This document shows positions 35,138 to 43,557 of a DNA stretch of 64,000 bases, one piece after another. How positions within the stretch are numbered: position 1 is the stretch's first letter; each line of letters begins with the position of its first letter. The DNA lies in the NCBI RefSeq assembly GCF_005765165.1, contig NZ_VCIW01000001.1, forward strand, positions 372,001 through 436,000. The letters run 5' to 3'. The notes beneath the pieces were generated by a model. The model ran no database searches and was not told the origin of the DNA. It worked only from the letters and a program-made list of their open reading frames with translations. This stretch comes from Paenibacillus antri (GTDB lineage Bacteria > Bacillota > Bacilli > Paenibacillales > YIM-B00363). Position numbers and translations under genes: made by a program.

Positions 35138-35548
35138 ATGATCGCCCCTTACGGACAGCTCGCGGCTCAGCTCGCGGTCGTGCTATTCTTCGTCAACCTG
35201 AGCTTGGCGTTCCTCTTCTTCGTCATTAAGCGGAGCGCTTGGAAAGCGGTCAAGGTCGCCTCCGTGAAGCTCGCCAGAAAGCTCATGAAATCGCATATCT
35301 ACGTCGGCATCGCCGGCACGGCGCTCATCGTTATTCACGCAGGCGTTATGCTCGCCCAGCTCGGACGTTACGTCGGTTATGTTCATCCGAAAATGGTCAG
35401 CGGCTACGCGGCGATTCTGCTGCTCGCTATAACGGTAGCGGCAGGGTACCTGCGCAGCCGAAGGGCTTCCGGCTTCCGCCGGAAATTCCACTTAACGGCT
35501 GCGCTCGTCTTCGCCGGATTGTTTCTGGCGCACATCTTCGTCCGCTAA
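35138..35548 (+). CDS. Four-helix membrane protein with di-heme cytochrome b-like His pairs
   Basis: 136 residues, almost all membrane helix (about 8-31, 52-72, 87-103, 118-134). Four helix histidines occur as H53/H67 and H118/H132, each pair 14 residues apart. This is the spacing that ligates two stacked b-type hemes between two helices. No signal peptide or other domain was found. It starts 5 nt after the radical SAM stop, has only a weak ribosome site and is therefore probably translationally coupled. A quinol- or NADH-linked electron route to the iron-sulfur enzyme is an attractive reading, not shown. An in-frame ATG at 35078 inside the previous gene is unlikely. Confidence 0.75.
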   Translation: MIAPYGQLAAQLAVVLFFVNLSLAFLFFVIKRSAWKAVKVASVKLARKLMKSHIYVGIAGTALIVIHAGVMLAQLGRYVGYVHPKMVSGYAAILLLAITVAAGYLRSRRASGFRRKFHLTAALVFAGLFLAHIFVR

Positions 35549-35553
35549 ATCGA

Positions 35554-35600
35554 AAACGCCCCCGTCCGGACGCAAGTCCGGCGGGGGCGCTTCCTTTTCC
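35554..35600. terminator. Strong bidirectional terminator
   Basis: GC-rich stem GCCCCCG-T-CCGGAC / GTCCGG-C-GGGGGC, flanked by AAAA on the left and TTCCTTTTCC on the right, between the convergent cytochrome-like and DUF4395 genes. Confidence 0.85.
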
Positions 35601-35604
35601 AAAT

Positions 35605-36045
35605 CTACCTTACACGCTTTGCCCGAAATCGCTTCCACTGAAAATACATAAAGCAGCCGACGCAAAACCCGCATAACGCGGCGACCACCGCGCCGGTCAG
35701 CATCGCCAGGCTCGCGTAAGCGACCGCCTTCGCTTGCAGCAGCCAGGCGATCAGCGCCGTCGCAAGGAAGAGAATCGCCAGCAGATTATTGAATCGGAGG
35801 AGCTCTCGGCTTTCCGTTCGGGTGCTCTTCGGGAAGAGCGGGGACAATAAGCGAACGAAAGGATTGTACCGAATGCCTGCCCAACGTCCGATCAGCTGCA
35901 CCGCTAACGGAATCGCAAGCACCCACGCTTGCTGAGTAAGCACGCTTGCGACGACGCTGAGCAGAATGCCGAGCTGATTCCCTCGAACCCGATGCAGCGG
36001 AACTTCATCTATGCAGTCGTAAGCGGATGCGGCGTTCTTGGACAT
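35605..36045 (-). CDS. DUF4395 family membrane protein
   Basis: 146 residues from ATG 36045 (AAGGAG about 8 nt upstream). Helices (LGILLSVVASVLTQQAWVLAIPLAVQLIG, LLAILFLATALIAWLLQA, and a C-terminal one) end in GFCVGCFMYF. That Cys-x2-Gly-Cys-type ending is typical of DUF4395. Such proteins often sit near thioredoxin-like or rhodanese genes, but none is near here. The start lies 57 nt downstream of the topoisomerase stop, so the two may be co-transcribed. Function unknown. Confidence 0.8.
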   Translation of the reverse strand: MSKNAASAYDCIDEVPLHRVRGNQLGILLSVVASVLTQQAWVLAIPLAVQLIGRWAGIRYNPFVRLLSPLFPKSTRTESRELLRFNNLLAILFLATALIAWLLQAKAVAYASLAMLTGAVVAALCGFCVGCFMYFQWKRFRAKRVR

Positions 36046-36102
36046 GGCGAAGCTCCTTCCCGAATATTGCCGTTTGCGGTTATTGTACCACAATTCCGAG
36101 TA

Positions 36103-38325
36103 TTACTTCTTGCCATCGTCGCCGCCGAGCTGCAGCTTCTTCAGCGCCTCGGCGAGCGCGTTGTTGATCGGCGCTTCTTCCTTCTCCTGAGATTGGAGGA
36201 ACTTCTGCACCGACCGCTTATCCATCTTGCCGCCGCCCGTCTCCTTGGCCCGCCGCGCCTCGAACGCCGACAGCTTCTCGCGGTAACCGCAGCCGACGCC
36301 GACGCAGACGAAAATTTGCCCTTCGCCCTCGCCGCGAAGCTCCAGCTTCTTCTTGCATTGCGGACAACGGGCGTTCGTCACGCGCGAGACGTTCTTCCGC
36401 TTGCCGCATTCGCGGTCTTGGCAGACGAGCATCTTCCCCTTCTTCCCGTTCACCTCGAGCATCGGCTTGCCGCAATCCGGACACGCCGTCCGCGTCACGT
36501 TGTCGTGTTTGTATTGCTTGTCGCTCCCCTTGATTTCCGAGACGACGGTCTTCGTGTATTGCTTAATCTCGCTAATAAAGACGTCCTTCTTGAGCTGCCC
36601 CTTCGCGATCCGTTCCAGCTTCCGCTCCCATTCCCCCGTCAGCGCCGGCGATTGGAGATCGGCCGGGACGAGCTCGAGCAGCTGCCGCCCCTTATTCGTA
36701 AGGTAAATCTCCTTGCCGCCGCGCTTCTCGATCAAGAACGAGTTGAACAGCTTCTCGATAATGTCCGCTCGCGTTGCGACCGTCCCGAGACCGCCCGTCG
36801 ACTTCAGCGTCTCGCTAAGCTGCTTCTGATCCTGCGCCAGGAACGGCGTCGGATTTTCCATCGCGGACAACAGCGTCGCTTCGTTGAATCGGGCCGGCGG
36901 CTTCGTCTGGCCCGACGTCTGAGCGATCAGGCGGACGGAGAGCGTCTGCCCCTTCTCGATCCGCGGGAGAACCTGCTCCCGGATGTCGTCCGGCGCGTCC
37001 TCGTCCTCGAATCTAGCGTCGTATACTTCTTTCCAGCCCGCCTGCAGCACCGTCTTGCCCCGCGCCGCGAACGACTCGCCGCCGATCGCCGCGTGCACGG
37101 TCAGCTGCTCGTACTCGAACGCCGGGAACAGCACCGCGAGGAATCGCCGCACGATCAGGTCGTAAATTTTCCGCTCCTTCTCGCTCATCGCGGACAAATT
37201 CACCGGCTCCTCCGTCGGCACGATCGCGTGGTGGTCGCTCACCTTGCTGTCGTCGATGAACGCGGCCGACGCCGACACCGGCTTATTCCAAACTTTCGCC
37301 GCGAGCGCGCGATACGGTCCGACGCCGCAGCCCCGCAGCCGGTCCGGAATCGTGCCCGCCATATCCTTGGACAGGTAACGCGAATCCGTACGCGGATAGG
37401 TCACTGCCTTGTGCTGCTCGTACAGCTTCTGCATGATGCTCAAGGTTTCTTTCGCCGAGAAGCCGAACAGCTTGTTGCCGTCCCGCTGCAGCTCCGTAAG
37501 GTCGTACAGCGCCGGCGCATGGGACTTCTTCGGCTTCCGATCGATCGACGTCACGACCGCGTTCTGCCGCCCGAGCTTGTTCACGATCGCGGCGATGCGC
37601 TCCTGGTCGAAGCTCCGGCTGTTCCCGCTCGCATCCTGCCACGTCAGCGTTACGTTGTCGGTCGTGCGCGCTTCGATGCCGTAATACGTCTTCGGTTGAA
37701 AACGATGGATCTCCTCTTCCCGCTGCGCGATGATCGCCACCACCGGCGTCTGGACGCGGCCGCAGTTCAGCTGCGCGTTGAACTTCGTCGACAGCGCCCG
37801 ACTCGCGTTCAGCCCGACGTACCAGTCGGCTTCCGAACGAGCGACCGCCGAGTGGTAGAGGTTCTCGTAGTCTTTCCCCGGCTTCAGCTGGCGGAATCCT
37901 TCCAGGATCGCCTTGTCCGTCACGGAGCTGATCCACAGCCGCTTGATCGGCTTGTCGACCTTCGCCTTCTCGAGAATCCAACGCGCGACGAGCTCGCCCT
38001 CGCGTCCGGCGTCCGTCGCGATGACGATCTCGTTCACGTCGCCGCGGGTCAGCTGCGACTTCACCGCCGCGAACTGCCGGCTCGACTGCTTGATGACCGT
38101 CAGCTGCAGCCGCTCCGGCATCATCGGCAGATCCTCCAGCCGCCACGTTTTGTATTTGTCGTCATACGCTTCCGGGTCCGCCAGCGTCACCAAGTGACCC
38201 AGCGCCCAAGTGACGATGTCGTTCGCCCCTTCCAGGAAGCCGTCGCCTTTCTTATCGCATCTCAGCACCCGCGCCAGATCGCGCGCCACCGAGGGCTTCT
38301 CCGCCAATACCAACCGTTTCGCCAT
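36103..38325 (-). CDS. topB: DNA topoisomerase III
   Basis: 740-residue type IA topoisomerase that decatenates and relaxes DNA through a transient 5'-phosphotyrosine. The Toprim domain comes first (LVLAEKPSVARDLARVL, IVIATDAGREGELVARWI). The active-site Tyr near residue 310 lies in YPRTDSRYLS, and RSEADWYVGLNASRAL and NCGRVQTP are family blocks. The C-terminus adds two zinc-ribbon-like segments (CPDCGKPM ... CQDRECG; CPQCKKK ... CVGVGCGY). The length fits the TopB form found in Bacillales. Confidence 0.95.
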   Translation of the reverse strand: MAKRLVLAEKPSVARDLARVLRCDKKGDGFLEGANDIVTWALGHLVTLADPEAYDDKYKTWRLEDLPMMPERLQLTVIKQSSRQFAAVKSQLTRGDVNEIVIATDAGREGELVARWILEKAKVDKPIKRLWISSVTDKAILEGFRQLKPGKDYENLYHSAVARSEADWYVGLNASRALSTKFNAQLNCGRVQTPVVAIIAQREEEIHRFQPKTYYGIEARTTDNVTLTWQDASGNSRSFDQERIAAIVNKLGRQNAVVTSIDRKPKKSHAPALYDLTELQRDGNKLFGFSAKETLSIMQKLYEQHKAVTYPRTDSRYLSKDMAGTIPDRLRGCGVGPYRALAAKVWNKPVSASAAFIDDSKVSDHHAIVPTEEPVNLSAMSEKERKIYDLIVRRFLAVLFPAFEYEQLTVHAAIGGESFAARGKTVLQAGWKEVYDARFEDEDAPDDIREQVLPRIEKGQTLSVRLIAQTSGQTKPPARFNEATLLSAMENPTPFLAQDQKQLSETLKSTGGLGTVATRADIIEKLFNSFLIEKRGGKEIYLTNKGRQLLELVPADLQSPALTGEWERKLERIAKGQLKKDVFISEIKQYTKTVVSEIKGSDKQYKHDNVTRTACPDCGKPMLEVNGKKGKMLVCQDRECGKRKNVSRVTNARCPQCKKKLELRGEGEGQIFVCVGVGCGYREKLSAFEARRAKETGGGKMDKRSVQKFLQSQEKEEAPINNALAEALKKLQLGGDDGKK

Positions 38326-38422
38326 GATGAAACACTCGACTCCTTTTCCGAAGAACTATGAACACTATATCATAATTCGCTTGCATAGACCGGGGGCGCC
38401 CGATGCGACCGTGGGAAGCTGA

Positions 38423-38459
38423 AAGCCCGCTATCGCACCGAACGCGCGATAACGGGCTT
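38423..38459 (-). terminator. Terminator after the FIMAH propeller gene
   Basis: Arms AAGCCCGCTATCGC (38423-38436) and GCGATAACGGGCTT (38446-38459), with one mismatch, 14 nt beyond the stop. Confidence 0.75.
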
Positions 38460-38472
38460 CTGTAATACTTCC

Positions 38473-41400
38473 TTAGGGGATGGTCACGGCCAACGCGCGG
38501 ACATCCGCATCAAGGATGCTGCGCGCATGTTCCGTAATTCGGTCGGCCAACGGTTGATGATTCAAGTGCATGAGGAACCGGTCGAGATGGAATGCAGCCT
38601 GCTCCGAATCGCCCAAGTTCACGAAATGGGAGGCTTGCTCCAGCGAATTCGTAAGCTGAGAAGACATCGCGTCGGAGATATCGCCAGTCCCGATGAATTG
38701 CTGCAACCGGCCGCTCACCGAATCGAGCGTCGCAACGACGGACACATGCGCCCGGTTGCTTTCGTAGGTAACGCCGTTGAAGGTAAACTCGCTCCAAACC
38801 TCGGCCGAACCCGGATTCGCCGCTATAAACTTGCCGTTATCGACTCGGACGACAGAAGGGTCGCTCGAGAAGTATTGCGGGTTCCTCCTCTCCAGCTTAT
38901 CGACCGCCCCGTCCTTGGTAAGCAGCAGCTTCACCGAAGGCGCAGCGGCCTGATCGCGGACCAGCGACGCCGAGGAAAGCGCGAGTTCCAAGCCGACCGG
39001 TTGACGAACCAGCTCCGGAATCGTAATACGCAGCAGGCTCGACTCTTCCGTCAAATAGAAATTGCCGAAATCGTCCATCGCCATCCAGTTCCGAATGCCG
39101 ACATCCCGGATGACCGTCATTTTCTTCGTTACCGCGTCGATGACGAAAAATTTGTTCGCCTGTGCGCCGTATACGTTGCCATCCGTTCCGATGACGAATT
39201 GAGCGTCGCGCCATACCGCTCCCGAATAATTCCGAGGCATCAGCGTTTGGATATGAATGACTTGGCGGGTATTCGGGTCGAAGATGAAGAGTACGCCTTC
39301 CGCCGAACCCCAGATGTTACCGTCCGGACCGACGATCAACTCGGTAATCCCTTTCTTCCCCGGGACCGGAACCGTCTCGAACACCTTCTCCCGCTTCTCC
39401 ATATCCCAGATGAACAGCTTCGCTTCCGTCTGCGTCGGATCGACGCCGAGCCCGCCCCAGATGTTGGAACCGGCGTAGATCAGCCCGTCCTTGTAGGTCA
39501 CCGCCGTGACGCTCTGCTGGTCGATTACATTATAGTAAGTTTCGCGTACGTTCGTCTCCAGATCATAGATGATCAGGGCACCGCCCAGTTTCCCGTACTT
39601 CGGAACCGTACCGATGACGAGCTTGCCTGCCTCCTCGATCACCGTCCCTGCAAGGCCTCGGTCCTGTTCGCCCGCGTCGAGCGCGGAGAACAGCAGCTTC
39701 GGGTTCGACGCGTTCGGATCCGCCGTGCGTTCCCATGGCTGATATGGGTCGAACTCGTAAACCTCCATATTCGGGTAAGCCGCATAATAGATTTTATCCT
39801 TATAGCTATAGATCCGGTCCGTCTGCGGCAGCTTCTGCCCGAGGCCCATCGTTTCGTTCGTGTATTCTTCGCGCTCGCCGGTCAACGGGTCGTAGATCGC
39901 ATTCCCGCCCGACAAATATCCGCTGACATGCATACGGCCGTCATTGCCTAAGGCGACCATCTGCAGCTGGGTAGGCTCGCCTTCGATCGGGAGGACCGTA
40001 TATTTGGACGCCCCCGTCTGAGGGTTGTATTTAAACACGCGGCCTTCCCTAGTAATCGCAACTAACGAAGATCCCGGGTAATCGGAATCGGAAAGCTCGG
40101 CGAAAGTAAAGCCGTACGCCTGACCGTCCGTATCGATATGCTCCATCACCGCATATTGCCGCGTGTTCGGATCGTAGTATCCGAGATGAGAATGGGACGT
40201 GAAATACACCTTGCCGTCGATCGGCGACGCCGGGGAGACGAGCCTGGACAGCTGGGCGCCCGATGCGACGAAGACGTTCTCCTCGAACCGGCCGCTCGCT
40301 AAATCGTAAACTACGACGCCGCCCGGCGAGAAGTACACGAACAGCTTATCCCCCGCGACCGCCATATCGAAAATAAAGTTCGTTTCCGCGAACGGAGCCG
40401 GTACCGCGATTTCGGTTTTGACCCCGGTTTCCCGATCCAGCTTCACCAATCGGGCGTTCGCGCCCATCCCGAAGTAAATATCGTCTCGGACGCCGTCATA
40501 GGCGACGGAGTATGCATACTGTTCGTCATCCAGCACTCTGCCTAGACTCTTATACTCTCCGGTGATCGTGTTATATTCGAAGGCTTCGCTTTGGTTGTAG
40601 GAGCCCCCGATTAAAATACCGTCCGGACCGGCCTTCATATCGAACACTTGGGAGCCCGCCACTCTGCGCACATACTCTACTTCCGAAGCGCCGGGCGCAT
40701 ATTTGAACATATAGCTCGGCGAACCGGCCATATACACCGTGCCGTCGGGCTGAACGACAAGACCTCGGACGTATGTAGAAGAATATTCCGTGCCGTTCAC
40801 CGTGTCGCGGATCGGAATTTGAGCGATCAACGTATCGGTTTCCACATCGATCACCAAGAGATTGGCGGGAATCCCGACCATCGTCGAGTAAGCGAGCAGC
40901 CGGCCGGAAGCATCTCTGCCGAATGCCGCCCGATGCGTGTTGATCGTATGTACCATGGAACCTAGGTTTGTCATTTCGTACTCGATGCCCCCTCCTTGAT
41001 CGGCGGGCTTGAGACTAAGGTGCAGGTCATCGAAGTAGGCGGCGCCTGTCGTCGCCGATGTCGTGTAAAGCAACACTCTCGCATAGTTCGCTTCGGCCGG
41101 GGCGGTTGCCTCGAGCGGCGTCTCCATCCACGTCGGGGAAGGGGAAAGCGCGACGAAGTTCGCCCTTGGGATATAGCCTGAAATGACGTTGTCCGTCGCT
41201 TGCTTGTAGTACCGCAGGCCGACGTAGATCGTGCCGCGGGCGTCCTTCGTCTTGACGGTCAATCGATAGGTTTGACCCGCCGTGACTTCGATCGGATCGC
41301 TGTACAAGACAATGGCTGCATTCGTTAGATCGTCGGCAAGGTATAGGCTCCTGCTTCCGGAGCTGGCGGCCTCTTCGGTAACCTCCGCCGCAAGCCCGGG

Positions 41401-41598
41401 CTTGAGCGCCGCCGCGCCGCCGTTGATCCTCCAATTCGGGATGGCGCCGTCGTCCTCCGACACCGCCTCGAAGCCGGGGTTGGCCAATAAGTTCGGCAGC
41501 GGTCCTTCCGCATATGCGGATGGCGCCGGGAAGTACGAGGTCGACATCGCGATCAGGGCGAGGAGCAAGCAGATAGTTTTCACGAAACGCTTAGCCAC
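38473..41598 (-). CDS. Secreted beta-propeller protein with CBM-like N-terminus and FIMAH-like C-terminus
   Basis: 1041 residues. Signal peptide (cleavage near AYA|EG, residue 30). A carbohydrate-binding-module-like jelly roll at about 34-200 (NLLANPGFEAVSEDDG) precedes a long propeller of about 650 residues built from repeats such as VVQPDGTVYMAG and IVGPDGNIWGSAEG. A Big-like domain follows at about 880-970. The last 75 residues (LQQFIGTGDISDAMSSQLTN ...) resemble the FIMAH domain, which also ends the lyase encoded at 45526-51849. It is last in the transporter operon and probably binds polymer fragments or is a non-hydrolytic lyase. No catalytic residues were identified. Confidence 0.82.
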   Translation of the reverse strand: MAKRFVKTICLLLALIAMSTSYFPAPSAYAEGPLPNLLANPGFEAVSEDDGAIPNWRINGGAAALKPGLAAEVTEEAASSGSRSLYLADDLTNAAIVLYSDPIEVTAGQTYRLTVKTKDARGTIYVGLRYYKQATDNVISGYIPRANFVALSPSPTWMETPLEATAPAEANYARVLLYTTSATTGAAYFDDLHLSLKPADQGGGIEYEMTNLGSMVHTINTHRAAFGRDASGRLLAYSTMVGIPANLLVIDVETDTLIAQIPIRDTVNGTEYSSTYVRGLVVQPDGTVYMAGSPSYMFKYAPGASEVEYVRRVAGSQVFDMKAGPDGILIGGSYNQSEAFEYNTITGEYKSLGRVLDDEQYAYSVAYDGVRDDIYFGMGANARLVKLDRETGVKTEIAVPAPFAETNFIFDMAVAGDKLFVYFSPGGVVVYDLASGRFEENVFVASGAQLSRLVSPASPIDGKVYFTSHSHLGYYDPNTRQYAVMEHIDTDGQAYGFTFAELSDSDYPGSSLVAITREGRVFKYNPQTGASKYTVLPIEGEPTQLQMVALGNDGRMHVSGYLSGGNAIYDPLTGEREEYTNETMGLGQKLPQTDRIYSYKDKIYYAAYPNMEVYEFDPYQPWERTADPNASNPKLLFSALDAGEQDRGLAGTVIEEAGKLVIGTVPKYGKLGGALIIYDLETNVRETYYNVIDQQSVTAVTYKDGLIYAGSNIWGGLGVDPTQTEAKLFIWDMEKREKVFETVPVPGKKGITELIVGPDGNIWGSAEGVLFIFDPNTRQVIHIQTLMPRNYSGAVWRDAQFVIGTDGNVYGAQANKFFVIDAVTKKMTVIRDVGIRNWMAMDDFGNFYLTEESSLLRITIPELVRQPVGLELALSSASLVRDQAAAPSVKLLLTKDGAVDKLERRNPQYFSSDPSVVRVDNGKFIAANPGSAEVWSEFTFNGVTYESNRAHVSVVATLDSVSGRLQQFIGTGDISDAMSSQLTNSLEQASHFVNLGDSEQAAFHLDRFLMHLNHQPLADRITEHARSILDADVRALAVTIP

Positions 41599-41640
41599 GC
41601 GATAACCCCCTTGGGAAGAGATGGATGGGTCGATATCGAA

Positions 41641-42504
41641 TTACCCCTTCTCGGAACCGAGCATGACGCCTTTGGCGAAATACTTCTGCGCGAACGGATA
41701 AATGATAAGAACCGGAATCATGGAAATGAAGATCGTGGCGTTCTTTAAGGATTCCGGGGTGAGCGCCTTCGTTCCTTCCACCTGGGTTTCCTCCGCGTAG
41801 GCGAAAATAAGCATCTCTCGCAGGACGACCTGCAGCGGATATTTTTCCGTATCGTTCAAATAAATCATCGGAACGAAGTAGCTGTTCCAATGGCCCATAA
41901 AATAAAACAATCCGATGGATGCGAGAGCCGGCTTGGACAGCGGAATGATGATGCTCCTCAGAATGCGGAATTCCGACGCGCCGTCGATCACGGCCGACTC
42001 CCGCAACGATTCCGACATGTTTTCATAGAAGCTCTTAAGGATAAGGAGTTCAAGCGTCCAGATGGCGTTCGGCAGGACGATCGCCCAGATGGAGTTGATC
42101 AGCCCGAGCTTCTGCACGATGATATACGTCGGAATCATGCCGCCATTCAGAAACATCGTCAGAACGATGGCGATAACCCAAAATTTACGCCCGAACAAAT
42201 GAGTGCGGGATAACGGGTATGCAGCTACGGCGGTCATCAATAAGTTGATGAAGGTCCCTACTGCCGTATAGAGAATCGTGTTCAAATACGCGCGAGGAAT
42301 GCGGTCTTCAGAGAAAATGTGTTGATAAGCATCCAAGCTGAACCCTACCGGCCATAAAAACACTTTCCCTTGAGCGACGGCGGTCGTATCGCTGAACGAA
42401 ATGGAAACGATGTAAATGACAGGGTAGATCGTTACGACAGCGACTAAGGTAAGGATGATCGTGTTCAAGACGGTAAACAGGGTGATTCTCTTCTCTCCTA
42501 CCAT
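41641..42504 (-). CDS. Sugar ABC transporter permease, YtcP/LplC type
   Basis: 287-residue permease with helices from VLNTIILTLVAVVTIYPVIYIVSI. The contact loop is ESAVIDGASEFRILRSIIIPLSKP, followed by GHWNSYFVPMIYL, and it ends YFAKGVMLGSEKG as in YtcP. It overlaps the upstream permease by 7 nt. It lies 42 nt upstream of the secreted propeller gene. Probably carries oligosaccharides released by the polysaccharide lyase. Confidence 0.93.
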   Translation of the reverse strand: MVGEKRITLFTVLNTIILTLVAVVTIYPVIYIVSISFSDTTAVAQGKVFLWPVGFSLDAYQHIFSEDRIPRAYLNTILYTAVGTFINLLMTAVAAYPLSRTHLFGRKFWVIAIVLTMFLNGGMIPTYIIVQKLGLINSIWAIVLPNAIWTLELLILKSFYENMSESLRESAVIDGASEFRILRSIIIPLSKPALASIGLFYFMGHWNSYFVPMIYLNDTEKYPLQVVLREMLIFAYAEETQVEGTKALTPESLKNATIFISMIPVLIIYPFAQKYFAKGVMLGSEKG

Positions 42505-43463
42505 AGGCTCTTACCCCCGAATCTTCTGCTCAGCACATTGGCTCCAAGCAGCATGATCAATGCAATCAACGCTTCGAAAATGCCTACGGCAGCCGCATAG
42601 CTGTAATCTCGCTCTAAGAGCCCTTTCCGGTAGACGTAGGTAGAAAATACGTCCGCAACTTCGTACGTCATCGGGTTGTATAGCAATAGAACCTTCTCGT
42701 AACCGATCCGGAACATCGATCCCGCTTTCAAAATGAACATAACGAGAATCGTCGGGAGGATCGCAGGGACCGTAATGTACCGCATCGTGTGCCACCGCTT
42801 CGCGCCGTCCACCTTCGCCGCTTCGTAGAGCGTGGGGTCGATTCCGGCGATGGCCGCCAGGTATATAATGGCTTCATAGCCCATGGAAGCCCAGATGTCC
42901 GATGAAATAAAGATCGTTCGGAACCATTCCGGAGCGATCATAAAGTAGGTCTTTTCGAACCCGAGGAACGAGATGAACTGGTTGATCAAACCTCGACTCG
43001 GGGACAGAAAATCGATCACCATACTGCAGATGATTACGATCGACAAGAAGGCGGGAAGATAACTGAACGTCTGAATCGATTTCTTGAAACGCTGGTTTCT
43101 TACTTCATTCAGAAGAATCGCGAAGACGATCGGGAACGGAAAACTCCATAATAAATTATAAAGGCCAAGCAGCAAGGTGTTCTTAAAAAGAAGCCAGAAA
43201 TCAAAGCTGTTAAAAAATTTCCGAAAGTGCTCCAATCCTACCCATTCGCTGCCTAATATGCCGTCATATACGCTAAAATCCTTAAAAGCGATAATCAAAC
43301 CATAGATCGGCCCGTAACGAAAAATGGCGAAAAACGCGATGCAGGGGAGCAGTAAGAGCAAAAATTGGCGATCTCGTTTGATATGCTGCAGCATGGAGAT
43401 CCACTTCGACGTTTGGCCCCGCTTCGGATTCAGCATAGCAGTGTTCATCTCCGGATTTGTCAA
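42498..43463 (-). CDS. Sugar ABC transporter permease, LplB type
   Basis: 321 residues starting at TTG 43463 (GGAGG 9 nt upstream). The first helix is LLLLLPCIAFFAIFRYGPIYGL, the contact loop EAAKVDGAKRWHTMRYITVPAILP, and the family ending VADVFSTYVYRKGLLERDYSYAAAVG. It forms the heteromeric channel with the next gene. A 44-nt hairpin separates it from the binding-protein gene upstream. No ATPase gene is present in the locus. Confidence 0.93.
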   Translation of the reverse strand: MTNPEMNTAMLNPKRGQTSKWISMLQHIKRDRQFLLLLLPCIAFFAIFRYGPIYGLIIAFKDFSVYDGILGSEWVGLEHFRKFFNSFDFWLLFKNTLLLGLYNLLWSFPFPIVFAILLNEVRNQRFKKSIQTFSYLPAFLSIVIICSMVIDFLSPSRGLINQFISFLGFEKTYFMIAPEWFRTIFISSDIWASMGYEAIIYLAAIAGIDPTLYEAAKVDGAKRWHTMRYITVPAILPTILVMFILKAGSMFRIGYEKVLLLYNPMTYEVADVFSTYVYRKGLLERDYSYAAAVGIFEALIALIMLLGANVLSRRFGGKSLW

Positions 43464-43490
43464 CGCCGCGATTCCTCCTTGAACGAATGA

Positions 43491-43534
43491 GGCAGTACAC
43501 CGGATTCGAGTTCGTCGCGTCCGGATGTACTGCC
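43491..43534 (-). promoter_or_regulatory. Intercistronic hairpin between binding protein and permeases
   Basis: Arms GGCAGTACACCGGA (43491-43504) and TCCGGATGTACTGCC (43520-43534) with one bulge, no T-run. It lies in the 94-nt gap after the lipoprotein stop. Such stems often protect the upstream mRNA so that binding protein exceeds permease. Confidence 0.55.
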
Positions 43535-43557
43535 GTCTGTATTTGGTTTAGCAGCCT

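Noticed and set aside
35929-38361. An 810-codon plus-strand open frame
   Set aside because: Antisense to topoisomerase III, whose motifs are all intact on the minus strand. The plus product is Arg/Leu-rich with no fold signature.
38527-39951. Plus-strand frame of 474 codons
   Set aside because: Antisense to the secreted propeller protein. Mostly Arg/Asp/Leu with no motif.
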